DNA of 64,000 nucleotides from Melioribacteraceae bacterium (GTDB taxonomy: Bacteria > Bacteroidota > Ignavibacteria > Ignavibacteriales > Melioribacteraceae): positions 1,892,424-1,956,423 of the forward strand of contig JAHBUP010000001.1 in the NCBI GenBank assembly GCA_019638015.1, written 5' to 3'. Below, in pieces: positions 9,829 through 17,834 of the stretch. Position 1 is the stretch's first letter, and every line of letters starts with the position of its first letter. The notes beneath the pieces are model-generated. The model saw only the letters and a list, made by a program, of their open reading frames with translations. It was not told the DNA's origin and ran no database searches. The position numbers and the translations under genes were made by a program.

Positions 9829-11106
9829 CTATTTTTTGACTGGCGCAAATTTGTTATAAACCCACATTAATATCGCGGCAACAACTCCAATTAATCCAAT
9901 AATTAAAAATACCATTTCTGGTTGTTTGGCCTCGGTCGCGAAAGTTTTATAAATCCAACCGCCGAATGTACCTCCGACTAACCAAGCAATTGCAATCGGT
10001 AAAAACGCAAATCCTTGAAACAGTGCCGCTTGTCCTTTAGGGGCAAGATCGGCAAGATATTCATAAAATCTTGGCGCCTGTGTTTGTTCTCCCACCGAAA
10101 AAACAAAAATGGTAGCTATTATTAATCCAATACCAACTGTAAAACCAAGTATTGCGGCAAAGTATAAAAGGAACCAGCTCAATGCCGCAAAGACAAATCC
10201 AATCATTATTGCTTTGGGTGTTGGAATATCTTTAGTAAATCTGTTGATCGGAATTTGGAATAGTATTATTGTCCATGCGCCTACCGATAAAATAAGCTCA
10301 ATGGGTGCTTCCGGGGAAATATAATCTGATACGTAAAATGGGATCACAATAAAAAATTCCCAGAATACGATCCAGTAAAGTGCAAATAGCATCAAGAAAA
10401 ACATAAATTTTACATTTTTAACGACCGTAATTAAATTCTTAGCTACCGTAATTATATCATCTCTTTTCTCATTTAATTTAGCTTCTGGTTCTTTAAAGAA
10501 TACAAGTGTAGTTAAAAACATTAGGGCACAGCTTATAGCGGAAACCATGTAAACAAATTCAATCCCGAAAGAATCTCTTACAAAATATGCTAGAAGGGGA
10601 CCGATTGCCGCGCCAATATTTACCAGCCAATAATATATTGCGTAACCCAATGATTTGGTTTCGGAAGTGGTCGTTAAAGCTACTGTTCCTAGAACACTTG
10701 GTTTTATAAAGGAACCGCCGATAGCCGTAAAAATTAATATAATGGAAAGAAGTAAAAATAGATTTGACTCAGAATACCATCCTGAAAACATCGCCATTCC
10801 GGTAGAGCCAATTAAAAAATACCCGATTGCCAAAACAAAAAATGCAAATGAAAATGCCTTCTTAAAACCAAATTTATCGGCTAATGCGCCGGCAAATATT
10901 GGTAAGAAATAAATTAATCCGCCAAATATTGATGATAACTGTCCAGCTTCAACTTCATCAAATTTAAGATGGTCTCTGAGAAATACACTTAGGATTGTTG
11001 CCTGCCCATAGTAAGCTAATCTTTCAAAAAGCTCCATTCCATTTGCAACCCAGAAAGTATTGGTAAAACCGGTTTTCAGTTTTTTTAGAGAATCAGAAAT
11101 GTTCAT
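9829..11106 (-). CDS. MFS transporter, peptide/POT-like
   Basis: This is a 425-residue inner-membrane protein with about 12 hydrophobic segments. The N-terminal motif NGMELFERLAYYG resembles the ExxERxxYYG signature of proton-dependent oligopeptide transporters, and GALADKFGFKKA is the MFS loop 2-3 motif. A proton-coupled solute uptake role is likely. The substrate cannot be read; peptides are one possibility. It is transcribed alone, converging on pgi and diverging from the small secreted protein gene at 11397. Confidence 0.78.
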   Translation of the reverse strand: MNISDSLKKLKTGFTNTFWVANGMELFERLAYYGQATILSVFLRDHLKFDEVEAGQLSSIFGGLIYFLPIFAGALADKFGFKKAFSFAFFVLAIGYFLIGSTGMAMFSGWYSESNLFLLLSIILIFTAIGGSFIKPSVLGTVALTTTSETKSLGYAIYYWLVNIGAAIGPLLAYFVRDSFGIEFVYMVSAISCALMFLTTLVFFKEPEAKLNEKRDDIITVAKNLITVVKNVKFMFFLMLFALYWIVFWEFFIVIPFYVSDYISPEAPIELILSVGAWTIILFQIPINRFTKDIPTPKAIMIGFVFAALSWFLLYFAAILGFTVGIGLIIATIFVFSVGEQTQAPRFYEYLADLAPKGQAALFQGFAFLPIAIAWLVGGTFGGWIYKTFATEAKQPEMVFLIIGLIGVVAAILMWVYNKFAPVKK

Positions 11107-11246
11107 TGCGTACCCTTTTGTGTTCTGAAATTGAGTGTCAAAATAAGTTTTATTTTGATTTTATCAATGAAGATTTTTTCTATTAGCCGGTACCTCTAAA
11201 GTTTCTGTGAATACTATCATAGCGAATTACCTGATTCGTCCTAATC

Positions 11247-11261
11247 GTCGATTGATTCGAC
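11247..11261. promoter_or_regulatory. Inverted repeat GTCGA-N5-TCGAC, putative activator site
   Basis: A perfect five-base inverted repeat with a five-base spacer (TTGAT) lies about 80 bases upstream of the -24-like element of the next gene. The same repeat with the same spacing is found at 17733, upstream of the paralogous gene. That position suits an enhancer-type site for an NtrC-family regulator such as the one encoded at 12469-13830. The assignment to that regulator is inference. Confidence 0.55.
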
Positions 11262-11332
11262 AATTAAAATTGTTCTCTATCCTAAAATATTAATGAAGCA
11301 GCATTTTCACTTTATAAATAGCAAATCCATGC

Positions 11333-11349
11333 TGGCATGATTATTAATA
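11333..11349 (+). promoter_or_regulatory. Putative sigma-54-like promoter of the 11397 gene
   Basis: TGGCATGATTATTAATA shares 14 of 17 bases with the element upstream of the paralogous gene at 17618. The TGGCATG half fits the -24 element of sigma-54 promoters (TGGCACG). The -12 half lacks the usual GC pair, so the match is incomplete. A start site about 12 bases downstream of the -12 region would leave a leader of about 37 bases with a good ribosome binding site. Confidence 0.45.
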
Positions 11350-11396
11350 TAAAGACATCAACTGTCAATCATACAACAAACAAAAGGAGATGTAAA

Positions 11397-11732
11397 ATGA
11401 AACGTGCAGCATTAATACTCGCAACTGTAATTATTACAGTAATATTCTTTTCCTCAACATCAGTAGCTCAAACAACAGATAACCCAACTACAAAAGGAAC
11501 AAAGGTAAATTGGGTCGATCTCAATGGCGATGGAATTTGTGATAACGTTGGGACAGCAAAGCAAGGCGTGAATAGAAGCGGTAAAGGTTATGGCAAAAAG
11601 GATGGAACCGGTGAACCGGCTAAACCTCAAGATGGAACCGGCTTTGGCAAAAAAGGTGGAAATTCAACTGCTAGCGGTGCTCATGATGGTACAGGTCCAA
11701 AAGGTGCCAATGGAAGAAGAGGAAATAAATAG
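11397..11732 (+). CDS. Small secreted Gly/Lys-rich protein with one calcium-repeat motif, 111 aa
   Basis: The start is set by AGGAGA eight bases before the ATG at 11397; an in-frame ATG at 11337 lies inside the putative promoter and is unlikely. Residues 1-25 form a signal peptide ending near SVAQ. Next comes VDLNGDGICDN, which matches the acidic loop of thrombospondin type 3 or EF-hand-like calcium repeats. The rest is low-complexity and basic, with three DGTG units and GKGYGKK or GFGKKGG stretches, and ends in GRRGNK. The protein at 17214-17618 has the same plan, so the two look paralogous. The function is unknown; a periplasmic or surface metal-binding role is a guess. Confidence 0.75.
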   Translation: MKRAALILATVIITVIFFSSTSVAQTTDNPTTKGTKVNWVDLNGDGICDNVGTAKQGVNRSGKGYGKKDGTGEPAKPQDGTGFGKKGGNSTASGAHDGTGPKGANGRRGNK

Positions 11733-11754
11733 TAATTAACGAATTAAAAAATTG

Positions 11755-11784
11755 AGAAGGCATCCATCCGATGCCTTCTTTTTT
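11755..11784 (+). terminator. Intrinsic terminator
   Basis: A perfect stem GAAGGCATC/GATGCCTTC with the five-base loop CATCC is followed by six T residues. It ends the small secreted-protein gene and lies 12 bases before the DUF2202 gene, which would then depend on readthrough or its own promoter. Confidence 0.93.
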
Positions 11785-11795
11785 ATGAGGTCAAT

Positions 11796-12464
11796 ATGAA
11801 AATAACAAAAATTATATATCGATTATTTCTTTTACTCACTCTCACATTTTCTACAGCTTGTGGCGAGTTTGCAACAGAAAATCCTATCAATAAAAATATA
11901 AATGAAGATAATTCAACTGCTGAGTTGCAGATTAACATTGATAGTCTTCCATTAGTGGAACCTTCTGAAGAAATAAAAGCAGATTTGATATTTATGAGGG
12001 AAGAAGAAAAATTAGCCCGTGATGTTTATGGAATGCTAGGCGAAGTGTGGAATAAAAAAGTCTTCTTCAATATTCAAAAAAGTGAACAAAATCATATGAA
12101 TGCATTGAAGATACTACTTGATAGATATATGATCGAGGATCCGGTTAAATCCGATGAACCGGGTAAATTTGAAAATGCAGAATTACAAAAATTGTTTAAT
12201 GAGCTAATTGAAAGAGGAAAATCATCCGAGATTGAAGCTCTGAAAGTAGGAGCGTTAATTGAGGAAGTAGATATTGCTGATTTAGTGAGAAGTATAGAAA
12301 AACTAACTGATGAAAATAGTGACATCAAAATAGTTTATGAGCACCTAATCAAGGGTTCAGAAAACCACTTGCGGGCATTCGTAAGAAATCTTAAAAATAG
12401 AGGGGTTACATATAATCCTGAAATCCTTGAATCAGATCACTTCAACAATATTATTCTGAATTAA
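11796..12464 (+). CDS. DUF2202 (ferritin-like) lipoprotein
   Basis: The protein has 222 residues. A lipoprotein signal peptide ends in LTFSTAC with the lipidated Cys at residue 22. From about residue 60 it matches the DUF2202 family: MREEEKLARDVYGML, a helix with QNHMNALK, and a later helix with GSENHLRAF. The spaced Glu and His residues in these helices suggest a ferritin-like four-helix bundle that could bind metal; the family's activity is not established. It follows the secreted calcium-repeat gene by 63 bases across a terminator and converges on the response regulator gene with only 4 bases between them. Confidence 0.85.
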   Translation: MKITKIIYRLFLLLTLTFSTACGEFATENPINKNINEDNSTAELQINIDSLPLVEPSEEIKADLIFMREEEKLARDVYGMLGEVWNKKVFFNIQKSEQNHMNALKILLDRYMIEDPVKSDEPGKFENAELQKLFNELIERGKSSEIEALKVGALIEEVDIADLVRSIEKLTDENSDIKIVYEHLIKGSENHLRAFVRNLKNRGVTYNPEILESDHFNNIILN

Positions 12465-12468
12465 AAAA

Positions 12469-13830
12469 TTATTTGAGTCTTTCAAGACGAGATCTCAAAT
12501 GCCGTTCGCCGATTCCAAGGAAGCGAGCGGCGGCACTTTTATTCCCATTGTTAAGTTGTAGCGCTTCTTGAATCAATGTGTATTCGAATGCTTTCATCTT
12601 CTCTTCATATGAATTATCAAAATTAAGAGGGTCAAGAAGTTTTGATTTTTCGATTCCTATATTATCATAGACCGGTAAATCCTCAATATCTATATATTCA
12701 TTTCTTGTTAATACACACGCTCGTTCTATAATATTCTCAAGTTCTCTGATATTCCCGGGGAAATTATATTTCATTAAGTAATCCATAGCTTGACGTGTGA
12801 TTCCCTTTATTTCTTTATTCGAATTTACCGCCGGTTTATGAATAAAATAATCACATAAGAGCGGAATATCTTCCTTCCTATGTCTTAGTGGGGGAAGCTG
12901 TACATCAACTACATTTAGCCTATAATATAAATCTTCTCTGAAATCGCCACTCTTAATCATCTCTTCAAGATTTCTGTGTGTGGCCGCGATAATTCTTACA
13001 TCGGTTTTTTCACTTACGTTACTTCCAATTCTTTGATATTCACCAAATTGAATTGTTCTCAATATTTTAACTTGAACGGGGAGGGGAATGTCGCCAACTT
13101 CATCGATAAAAATTGTTCCTCCATTTGCTTCCTCGAATCTTCCAATTCTCCTATTTATAGCTCCGGTGAATGATCCTTTCTCATGACCAAATAATTCACT
13201 TTCCATTAAATTCTCCGAAAGAGAAGCAACATTTACAGTTACAAAAGGTTTTTCTCTTCTTCCGCTTGCAAAGTGAATCGCCTTAGCAATCAATTCTTTA
13301 CCGGTACCGCTTTCTCCTCTAATTAAAACGGTTGTCTTTGTATCGGCTACCCGTCCCACGGTATTGAGAACATTTTCCATTAACCTGCTTTGAGAAACTA
13401 TCTGCTCAAATCTGAATTTATCAACGAGCTGTTCTTTTAGTTTCTTGTTTTCACTCAATAAAAATTTTCTCTCTTTAATCTTCGAAAGAATATTTTCAAG
13501 TTCCCCTAAATCAATTGGTTTAGTTAAAAAGTGATATGCGCCGGATTTTAATAGGGCAACGGCACTCTCAATTGTTCCATATGCGGTCATTATCACTACA
13601 TCAATTTGAGGATTGAGATTCTTCATTGATGATAAAACTTTTGCACCATCCCAACCGGGCATATTAAAATCAGTTAATACAATATCAATGAGATTATCCG
13701 AGGCTATTTGATAACCCTCTTCGCCGGATTCTGCAGTGAATACATCATAATTCCGCTTTGATAAAAAACTTTTAAGAGATTGAAGTTGAGATACTTCATC
13801 GTCAATCAACAAAATAGAAAACTTATTCAT
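12469..13830 (-). CDS. Sigma-54-dependent response regulator, NtrC family
   Basis: This 453-residue regulator has three parts. A receiver domain carries acidic pocket Asp10/Asp11, phospho-acceptor Asp54 (VLTDFNMPG), Thr82 and Lys104. A central AAA+ domain has Walker A GESGTGKE at 172-179 and Walker B GGTIFIDE at 237-244. A Fis-type helix-turn-helix closes the protein (NGNKSAAARFLGIGERHLR). The sigma-54 contact loop reads GSFTGA (219-224) instead of the usual GAFTGA, which is a conservative change. It starts 11 bases after the histidine kinase gene, so the two form a cognate pair. The shared upstream sites near 11.25 and 17.74 kb are plausible targets. Confidence 0.94.
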   Translation of the reverse strand: MNKFSILLIDDEVSQLQSLKSFLSKRNYDVFTAESGEEGYQIASDNLIDIVLTDFNMPGWDGAKVLSSMKNLNPQIDVVIMTAYGTIESAVALLKSGAYHFLTKPIDLGELENILSKIKERKFLLSENKKLKEQLVDKFRFEQIVSQSRLMENVLNTVGRVADTKTTVLIRGESGTGKELIAKAIHFASGRREKPFVTVNVASLSENLMESELFGHEKGSFTGAINRRIGRFEEANGGTIFIDEVGDIPLPVQVKILRTIQFGEYQRIGSNVSEKTDVRIIAATHRNLEEMIKSGDFREDLYYRLNVVDVQLPPLRHRKEDIPLLCDYFIHKPAVNSNKEIKGITRQAMDYLMKYNFPGNIRELENIIERACVLTRNEYIDIEDLPVYDNIGIEKSKLLDPLNFDNSYEEKMKAFEYTLIQEALQLNNGNKSAAARFLGIGERHLRSRLERLK

Positions 13831-13841
13831 ATCTCCGCCAC

Positions 13842-15848
13842 TTAACTTATTGGTAATGTAAGGATAAAAGTTGTTCCTTTTCCTAAACTGCTCGTTACGT
13901 TAATGGTACCGCCATGCTCTGAGATTATTTTGTGAACAATACTCAAGCCAATTCCATTTCCTTTTGATTTTGTCGTAAAATATAGATTAAATATTTTACC
14001 AATATTCTCCTCAGCAATTCCTTCTCCATTATCACTGAAAACCAATTTAACATATTTGGCTTCAGTCAATTTTGTGCTTAGGGTAATCTTTCCATTTGGT
14101 TCCAGTGCATAATAAGCGTTCTCAATCAGATTTATAAACACTTGTTTCATTTGCATCTTATCCCACATAACGAAACCATCAAAATTATTATCCATTTCAA
14201 AAGTGATTCTCTTTTTTGCGAATAATATTTTGTACTGATTATCTAATTGTTTTAGAAAATCCGCTAATAAAAAAGATTCCTTTTTGATTGGAAGTGGTCT
14301 AGCATATATCAAAAAATTCTCAATCGTTTCATTAATTCTTTTCACTTCTTTATAAACTATTGAAGTAAGATTATGATAATTATCTACATCCGTGGTAGGA
14401 GTAAAATCTAATTTCAACTGCTGGATTATTGTGCCAATTGAATTTAATGGATTGCGAATTTCGTGAGCTACAGAGGATGCAAGTTCTCCTGTTGCTATAA
14501 TTCTTTCATTGCGCTCAATTTGTTTCTGTAACGCTACTAGCTCGGTCAAATCTTTAAATAAATAAATTGAATTCAGCTCATTTTGTTCAGTAATAAACTC
14601 ACTCTTTGAAACGAGCAATGTTTTCTCCTCTCCATTAATGATGCACTTTATCTCAAATAATTTTTCTTTAATTGATAATAAATCGGAACATGTTTTATCA
14701 AAGAAGATTGATGAAAATTTAAGCTTCGGCTCTAACTTATCAGGCAGATTAAAAATTATTTTAGCCGCGTTATTAGCTTTGACAATCTGGTGGTGAGAAT
14801 CAATAACTATTATTGCTTCGCTAACATTTTCAATAATTGAATTTGAGTACTTCTCAATCACTCTGAAACGATCTGCCAGTACTCTAAAATTTTGTTTTGC
14901 GAACACCAATGAGATAGTTATAAAACCGAAAACTAGAAGAAGTCCTCCAATAAAAATTACTCTTCTCTGAACTCTTTCGTTAATAATATTTATTGGTTCG
15001 AGTGAAATTCCGAGACGAAACAAACCGATTAGATTATCCTGATAAATAAATGGATGTACAGCTTCGAAAACCTGTACCGAATCATAGTCAGCAACTCTCC
15101 AGCTAAAGTCATTTGCTTCGAGTGAATTCCTTAAAAAATCTGAGTTTGGTAATGATTCTAAAAATGCAAAATTCCCTGAGCCGGCTAGAATTTCATCCTC
15201 ATCTTGTAAAACGGCGTAAATTAAATTCTGATTTTCAGTGACACTTTTTAATAAGAAACCAAAACCGGTATCGCGCCGATAATTATTTATATCAGACGCG
15301 ATAACGCTTAAAACGATAGCGCCATTATTCTTGGTCGATATAGCTACAACAAATCTATCTCCAAGATCTTGATTGGCGGGTCTCATCCCAATAATTAATG
15401 TATCCTCAATCCCGTCAAAAATTGGTTTAAGGTACTCTTCCATTTCATTTAATGTTACTGAATCTTTAATTTGATCATGACTTGAGTATAATTTATTCCC
15501 TTTATTATTGAAAATGCTAATCCTGTAAATCGAATTATTTGTTGCTATTTGATTCAATAAATTATTGGAAATGTCATCCTGTTCTAGGAGAATTCTGATC
15601 ATTGACGCATTGTTTAGCAATCTTTCTTTTAAACTATTGTTACTTCTTTCGAAGGACAAAAGAACATTATTTGAAGAAGCCAAGATAGTCTCGAGCAGTG
15701 TATGGCTTTGTTTGGTCATAAGCTCGAGCATCTCTTTTTTACTTTGATGAAATTCTATTAAGAAGGAGGAAATTACAATTATTGCGGAGACAACGAAGAT
15801 TAGAACTAAACTTTTAGGGGAGACAATTAATTCTTTAAAGTACTTCAT
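13842..15848 (-). CDS. Membrane sensor histidine kinase
   Basis: This 668-residue sensor has membrane segments near residues 12-32 and 297-317 that flank a periplasmic sensor region of about 260 residues. A PAS domain (about 330-440) follows, then a dimerisation helix with phospho-acceptor His462 in SSVAHEIRNPLNSIG. The ATPase domain shows N-box NLIENAYYAL, DNGEGI and GNGIGLSIV. The layout matches kinases of the ZraS/AtoS type that partner NtrC-family regulators. It lies between an outer-membrane-type protein gene and the regulator gene, all on one strand. The periplasmic ligand cannot be inferred. Confidence 0.93.
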   Translation of the reverse strand: MKYFKELIVSPKSLVLIFVVSAIIVISSFLIEFHQSKKEMLELMTKQSHTLLETILASSNNVLLSFERSNNSLKERLLNNASMIRILLEQDDISNNLLNQIATNNSIYRISIFNNKGNKLYSSHDQIKDSVTLNEMEEYLKPIFDGIEDTLIIGMRPANQDLGDRFVVAISTKNNGAIVLSVIASDINNYRRDTGFGFLLKSVTENQNLIYAVLQDEDEILAGSGNFAFLESLPNSDFLRNSLEANDFSWRVADYDSVQVFEAVHPFIYQDNLIGLFRLGISLEPINIINERVQRRVIFIGGLLLVFGFITISLVFAKQNFRVLADRFRVIEKYSNSIIENVSEAIIVIDSHHQIVKANNAAKIIFNLPDKLEPKLKFSSIFFDKTCSDLLSIKEKLFEIKCIINGEEKTLLVSKSEFITEQNELNSIYLFKDLTELVALQKQIERNERIIATGELASSVAHEIRNPLNSIGTIIQQLKLDFTPTTDVDNYHNLTSIVYKEVKRINETIENFLIYARPLPIKKESFLLADFLKQLDNQYKILFAKKRITFEMDNNFDGFVMWDKMQMKQVFINLIENAYYALEPNGKITLSTKLTEAKYVKLVFSDNGEGIAEENIGKIFNLYFTTKSKGNGIGLSIVHKIISEHGGTINVTSSLGKGTTFILTLPIS

Positions 15849-15923
15849 TTATAAATAACCTTAATCTTCTTTATAAAATAATTAAAAAATATTACATGTG
15901 TTAAAGGAAGATCAAAGCTGCGG

Positions 15924-17045
15924 CTAAAACTCTAATCCGATGTTCAAATTTATTGAATTGTTATTATAGTTGAATATATAGCTATTAGAGGTATTCATAA
16001 TTCTATCGAAACCCAATTTAAGTGAAATGCTCGAGTTTTCATTTTCATTGAGATAAAAGCTCTTTGAAACTGATAGCGATAAAATATTTTGTGTATCAGC
16101 TCTGTTAATATCTGTATTATATATAAAGTTCTCGTCGTAAATACCCTGTGATAAGTAGTTCTTTTTATTCATAAAAAAAGAGGCTTTTAATTGAGCTTCA
16201 TCGAATACTTTTGTTACTTCTAGCGAGATACCATTCCCTTCATAATTTACCGGATCATCGAAAATTTCCGATTCATCACCATAATAAAGATTTAGCTCTT
16301 TTACATTATTTGCAACACCGTTAAGAATACTTCGATTGGTAAATTGAAGAGCCGTTCCGGTGGTTTCTGTAATTGACTGAGCTAGCCGGAAGTAGGAGAG
16401 TATTTGAGCTATTGAACTAATATTCTGATCTTGAAACGCTTCTTCAATTAAATTATTCTGTTCATCTAGATAAATGTAAGTTCCGCTTTGCGAAGGGCTA
16501 GTGTACTTTTTATAATTAAAACTCCCTCCAATAATCGCCGTTGTGTTTGTTTCAAAACCACGATTTAATGAGTAGGATAATGACAACTTATAATTATTCA
16601 ATATCTCAATCTGGTCATAATTTGTAAATGAAAAATTTGGTGTGAGTGATAAGTAAAATCCATTGAACTCAGATGCGGTATTCATGTAAAGAAACAAGTT
16701 GGAATAATCATAATAACTATAAAGACTTTTACCAATCCTTTTTTCATAGGCAGCGCCAAAAGTTAATATATCCAAATCTCCAAGTAGATATAATTGATGT
16801 CCTAAAAAATTCCGGTCTGGTATTGAAGCAAAGTTATAATAACCCAAATTATAACCCAAAGAAATTGCATCTAGGTTATTTTCAATGCCAAATTGAAACG
16901 AATTTATAAATGTTTTCTCGGCGTTGATTGAATGGAATGGATTATCATTATACTCATTATCTGTAGCTATACTAAAATTCCATTGAGCAATATTATGCGT
17001 GATTGTGAAGAGGAAAAGCAGCGCGATTGATTTAATGATTTTCAT
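15924..17045 (-). CDS. Predicted outer-membrane beta-barrel protein, unknown function
   Basis: The protein has 373 residues with a signal peptide (about 1-20, ending THNIAQ). The rest consists of alternating hydrophobic and polar strands rich in Tyr, Asn, Phe and Ser, and it ends in NLNIGLEF. A terminal Phe in an amphipathic strand is the usual mark of a BamA-inserted outer-membrane barrel. I do not recognise the family. It is the first gene of the run that continues with the histidine kinase and regulator, with a 75-base gap, so it may be part of the sensory circuit or simply co-expressed. Confidence 0.65.
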   Translation of the reverse strand: MKIIKSIALLFLFTITHNIAQWNFSIATDNEYNDNPFHSINAEKTFINSFQFGIENNLDAISLGYNLGYYNFASIPDRNFLGHQLYLLGDLDILTFGAAYEKRIGKSLYSYYDYSNLFLYMNTASEFNGFYLSLTPNFSFTNYDQIEILNNYKLSLSYSLNRGFETNTTAIIGGSFNYKKYTSPSQSGTYIYLDEQNNLIEEAFQDQNISSIAQILSYFRLAQSITETTGTALQFTNRSILNGVANNVKELNLYYGDESEIFDDPVNYEGNGISLEVTKVFDEAQLKASFFMNKKNYLSQGIYDENFIYNTDINRADTQNILSLSVSKSFYLNENENSSISLKLGFDRIMNTSNSYIFNYNNNSINLNIGLEF

Positions 17046-17132
17046 ATATGTACCATTTAAGAACTAGATTAAGAAAGCTATAATTACTAAATACTAATTT
17101 GGGTGGATAAGGGAATCAAATTATTAATTGAG

Positions 17133-17181
17133 CAAAATAAAATGCCGGGTTTGTAGTTATATAAATAAGCTCACCCGGCAT
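17133..17181 (-). terminator. Intrinsic terminator of the 17214-17618 gene
   Basis: On the minus strand a nine-base stem ATGCCGGGT/ACCCGGCAT encloses a 22-base loop and is followed by TTTATTTT. It lies about 30 bases after the stop of the calcium-repeat protein gene. Confidence 0.88.
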
Positions 17182-17213
17182 ATCTTTAACTAATTATCTG
17201 CTAAAATCAGAAA

Positions 17214-17618
17214 TTATTTATTTCCACCTCTATAACCACGATTTGATTTTTGTCCACTTTTACCGGTACCTTGTTCAGTAGTCTCATCTTGCATTTTCAA
17301 TCCCTTACCTTTACCAGAGTTATTTCCAAATCCTTTTTTACTCTTTCTACCTTTACCTGCATTGTCATTAATCCCATCTCCATCCAAGTCGACAAACTTA
17401 TTTTTCTGCATTTTCGCACCTTTGAAATCAGGATCTAATCCATTTGGAATCCCGTCGCCATCATGGTCTGGCGCATTATCATTGTAACCATCCCCATTTT
17501 TATCGATGAATTTTTTACCATGTTCAGGTTTCGGAGTAGGGGTTTCATTCTGAGAATAGATTGTACTGAATGTAGCTGTTACAAGAAGAAGCATCATTAG
17601 AATTGTAAATTTTTTCAT
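17214..17618 (-). CDS. Small secreted protein with thrombospondin type 3-like calcium repeats, 134 aa
   Basis: A signal peptide occupies about residues 1-22 (ending TIYSQ). Three acidic calcium-loop motifs follow: IDKNGDGYNDN, DHDGDGIPNG and VDLDGDGINDN. The C-terminal half is basic and glycine-rich (GKGRKSKKGFGNNSGKGKG) and ends in YRGGNK. It shares this architecture and the VDLxGDGxxDN core with the 111-residue protein at 11397. Secretion and Ca2+ binding are likely from the motifs, but the biological role is unknown. AGGTGA lies just upstream of the ATG. The gene has its own terminator and a promoter element shared with its paralogue. Confidence 0.8.
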   Translation of the reverse strand: MKKFTILMMLLLVTATFSTIYSQNETPTPKPEHGKKFIDKNGDGYNDNAPDHDGDGIPNGLDPDFKGAKMQKNKFVDLDGDGINDNAGKGRKSKKGFGNNSGKGKGLKMQDETTEQGTGKSGQKSNRGYRGGNK

Positions 17619-17656
17619 TTTCTCACCTATTGATTAAAATTAAATACACTCATCAT

Positions 17657-17673
17657 TGTAAATAATCGTGCCA
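17657..17673 (-). promoter_or_regulatory. Putative sigma-54-like promoter of the 17618 gene
   Basis: On the minus strand TGGCACGATTATTTACA contains the exact -24 consensus TGGCACG. The -12 half reads TTTAC and lacks the canonical GC. The sequence is nearly identical to the element at 11333. A start near 17647 would give a leader of about 30 bases. Confidence 0.5.
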
Positions 17674-17732
17674 CATATTTCTGAAACAATTCGAGGGATA
17701 TTCAACGATTCTATCTCTATTCCGCCTCATTT

Positions 17733-17759
17733 GTCGAAGTACTCGACCTATGAGTCGAG
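17733..17759. promoter_or_regulatory. Inverted repeats GTCGA-N5-TCGAC-N6-GTCGAG, putative activator sites
   Basis: GTCGA-AGTAC-TCGAC (17733-17747) has the same arms and spacing as the site at 11247. It overlaps a second inverted repeat CTCGAC-N6-GTCGAG (17742-17759). The cluster begins about 60 bases upstream of the -24 element, counted on the minus strand. It lies between two divergent genes and could act on either. Confidence 0.55.
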
Positions 17760-17834
17760 TCATCGGGTAAATATTTATTATTTTTATAGCAAGATAAAAG
17801 TCGGCTTTTGAATTTCAAATGAGAGATTGAGAAA

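Noticed and set aside
11337..11396. Upstream in-frame ATG that would extend the small secreted protein by 20 residues
   Set aside because: The extension would overlap the promoter-like element and place basic residues before the signal peptide, while ATG 11397 has AGGAGA at the right distance.
11397..11732. Possible tandem DNA repeat or CRISPR-like pattern from the repeated GATGGAACCGG
   Set aside because: The repeats are few, irregularly spaced and explained by DGTG codons in the protein.
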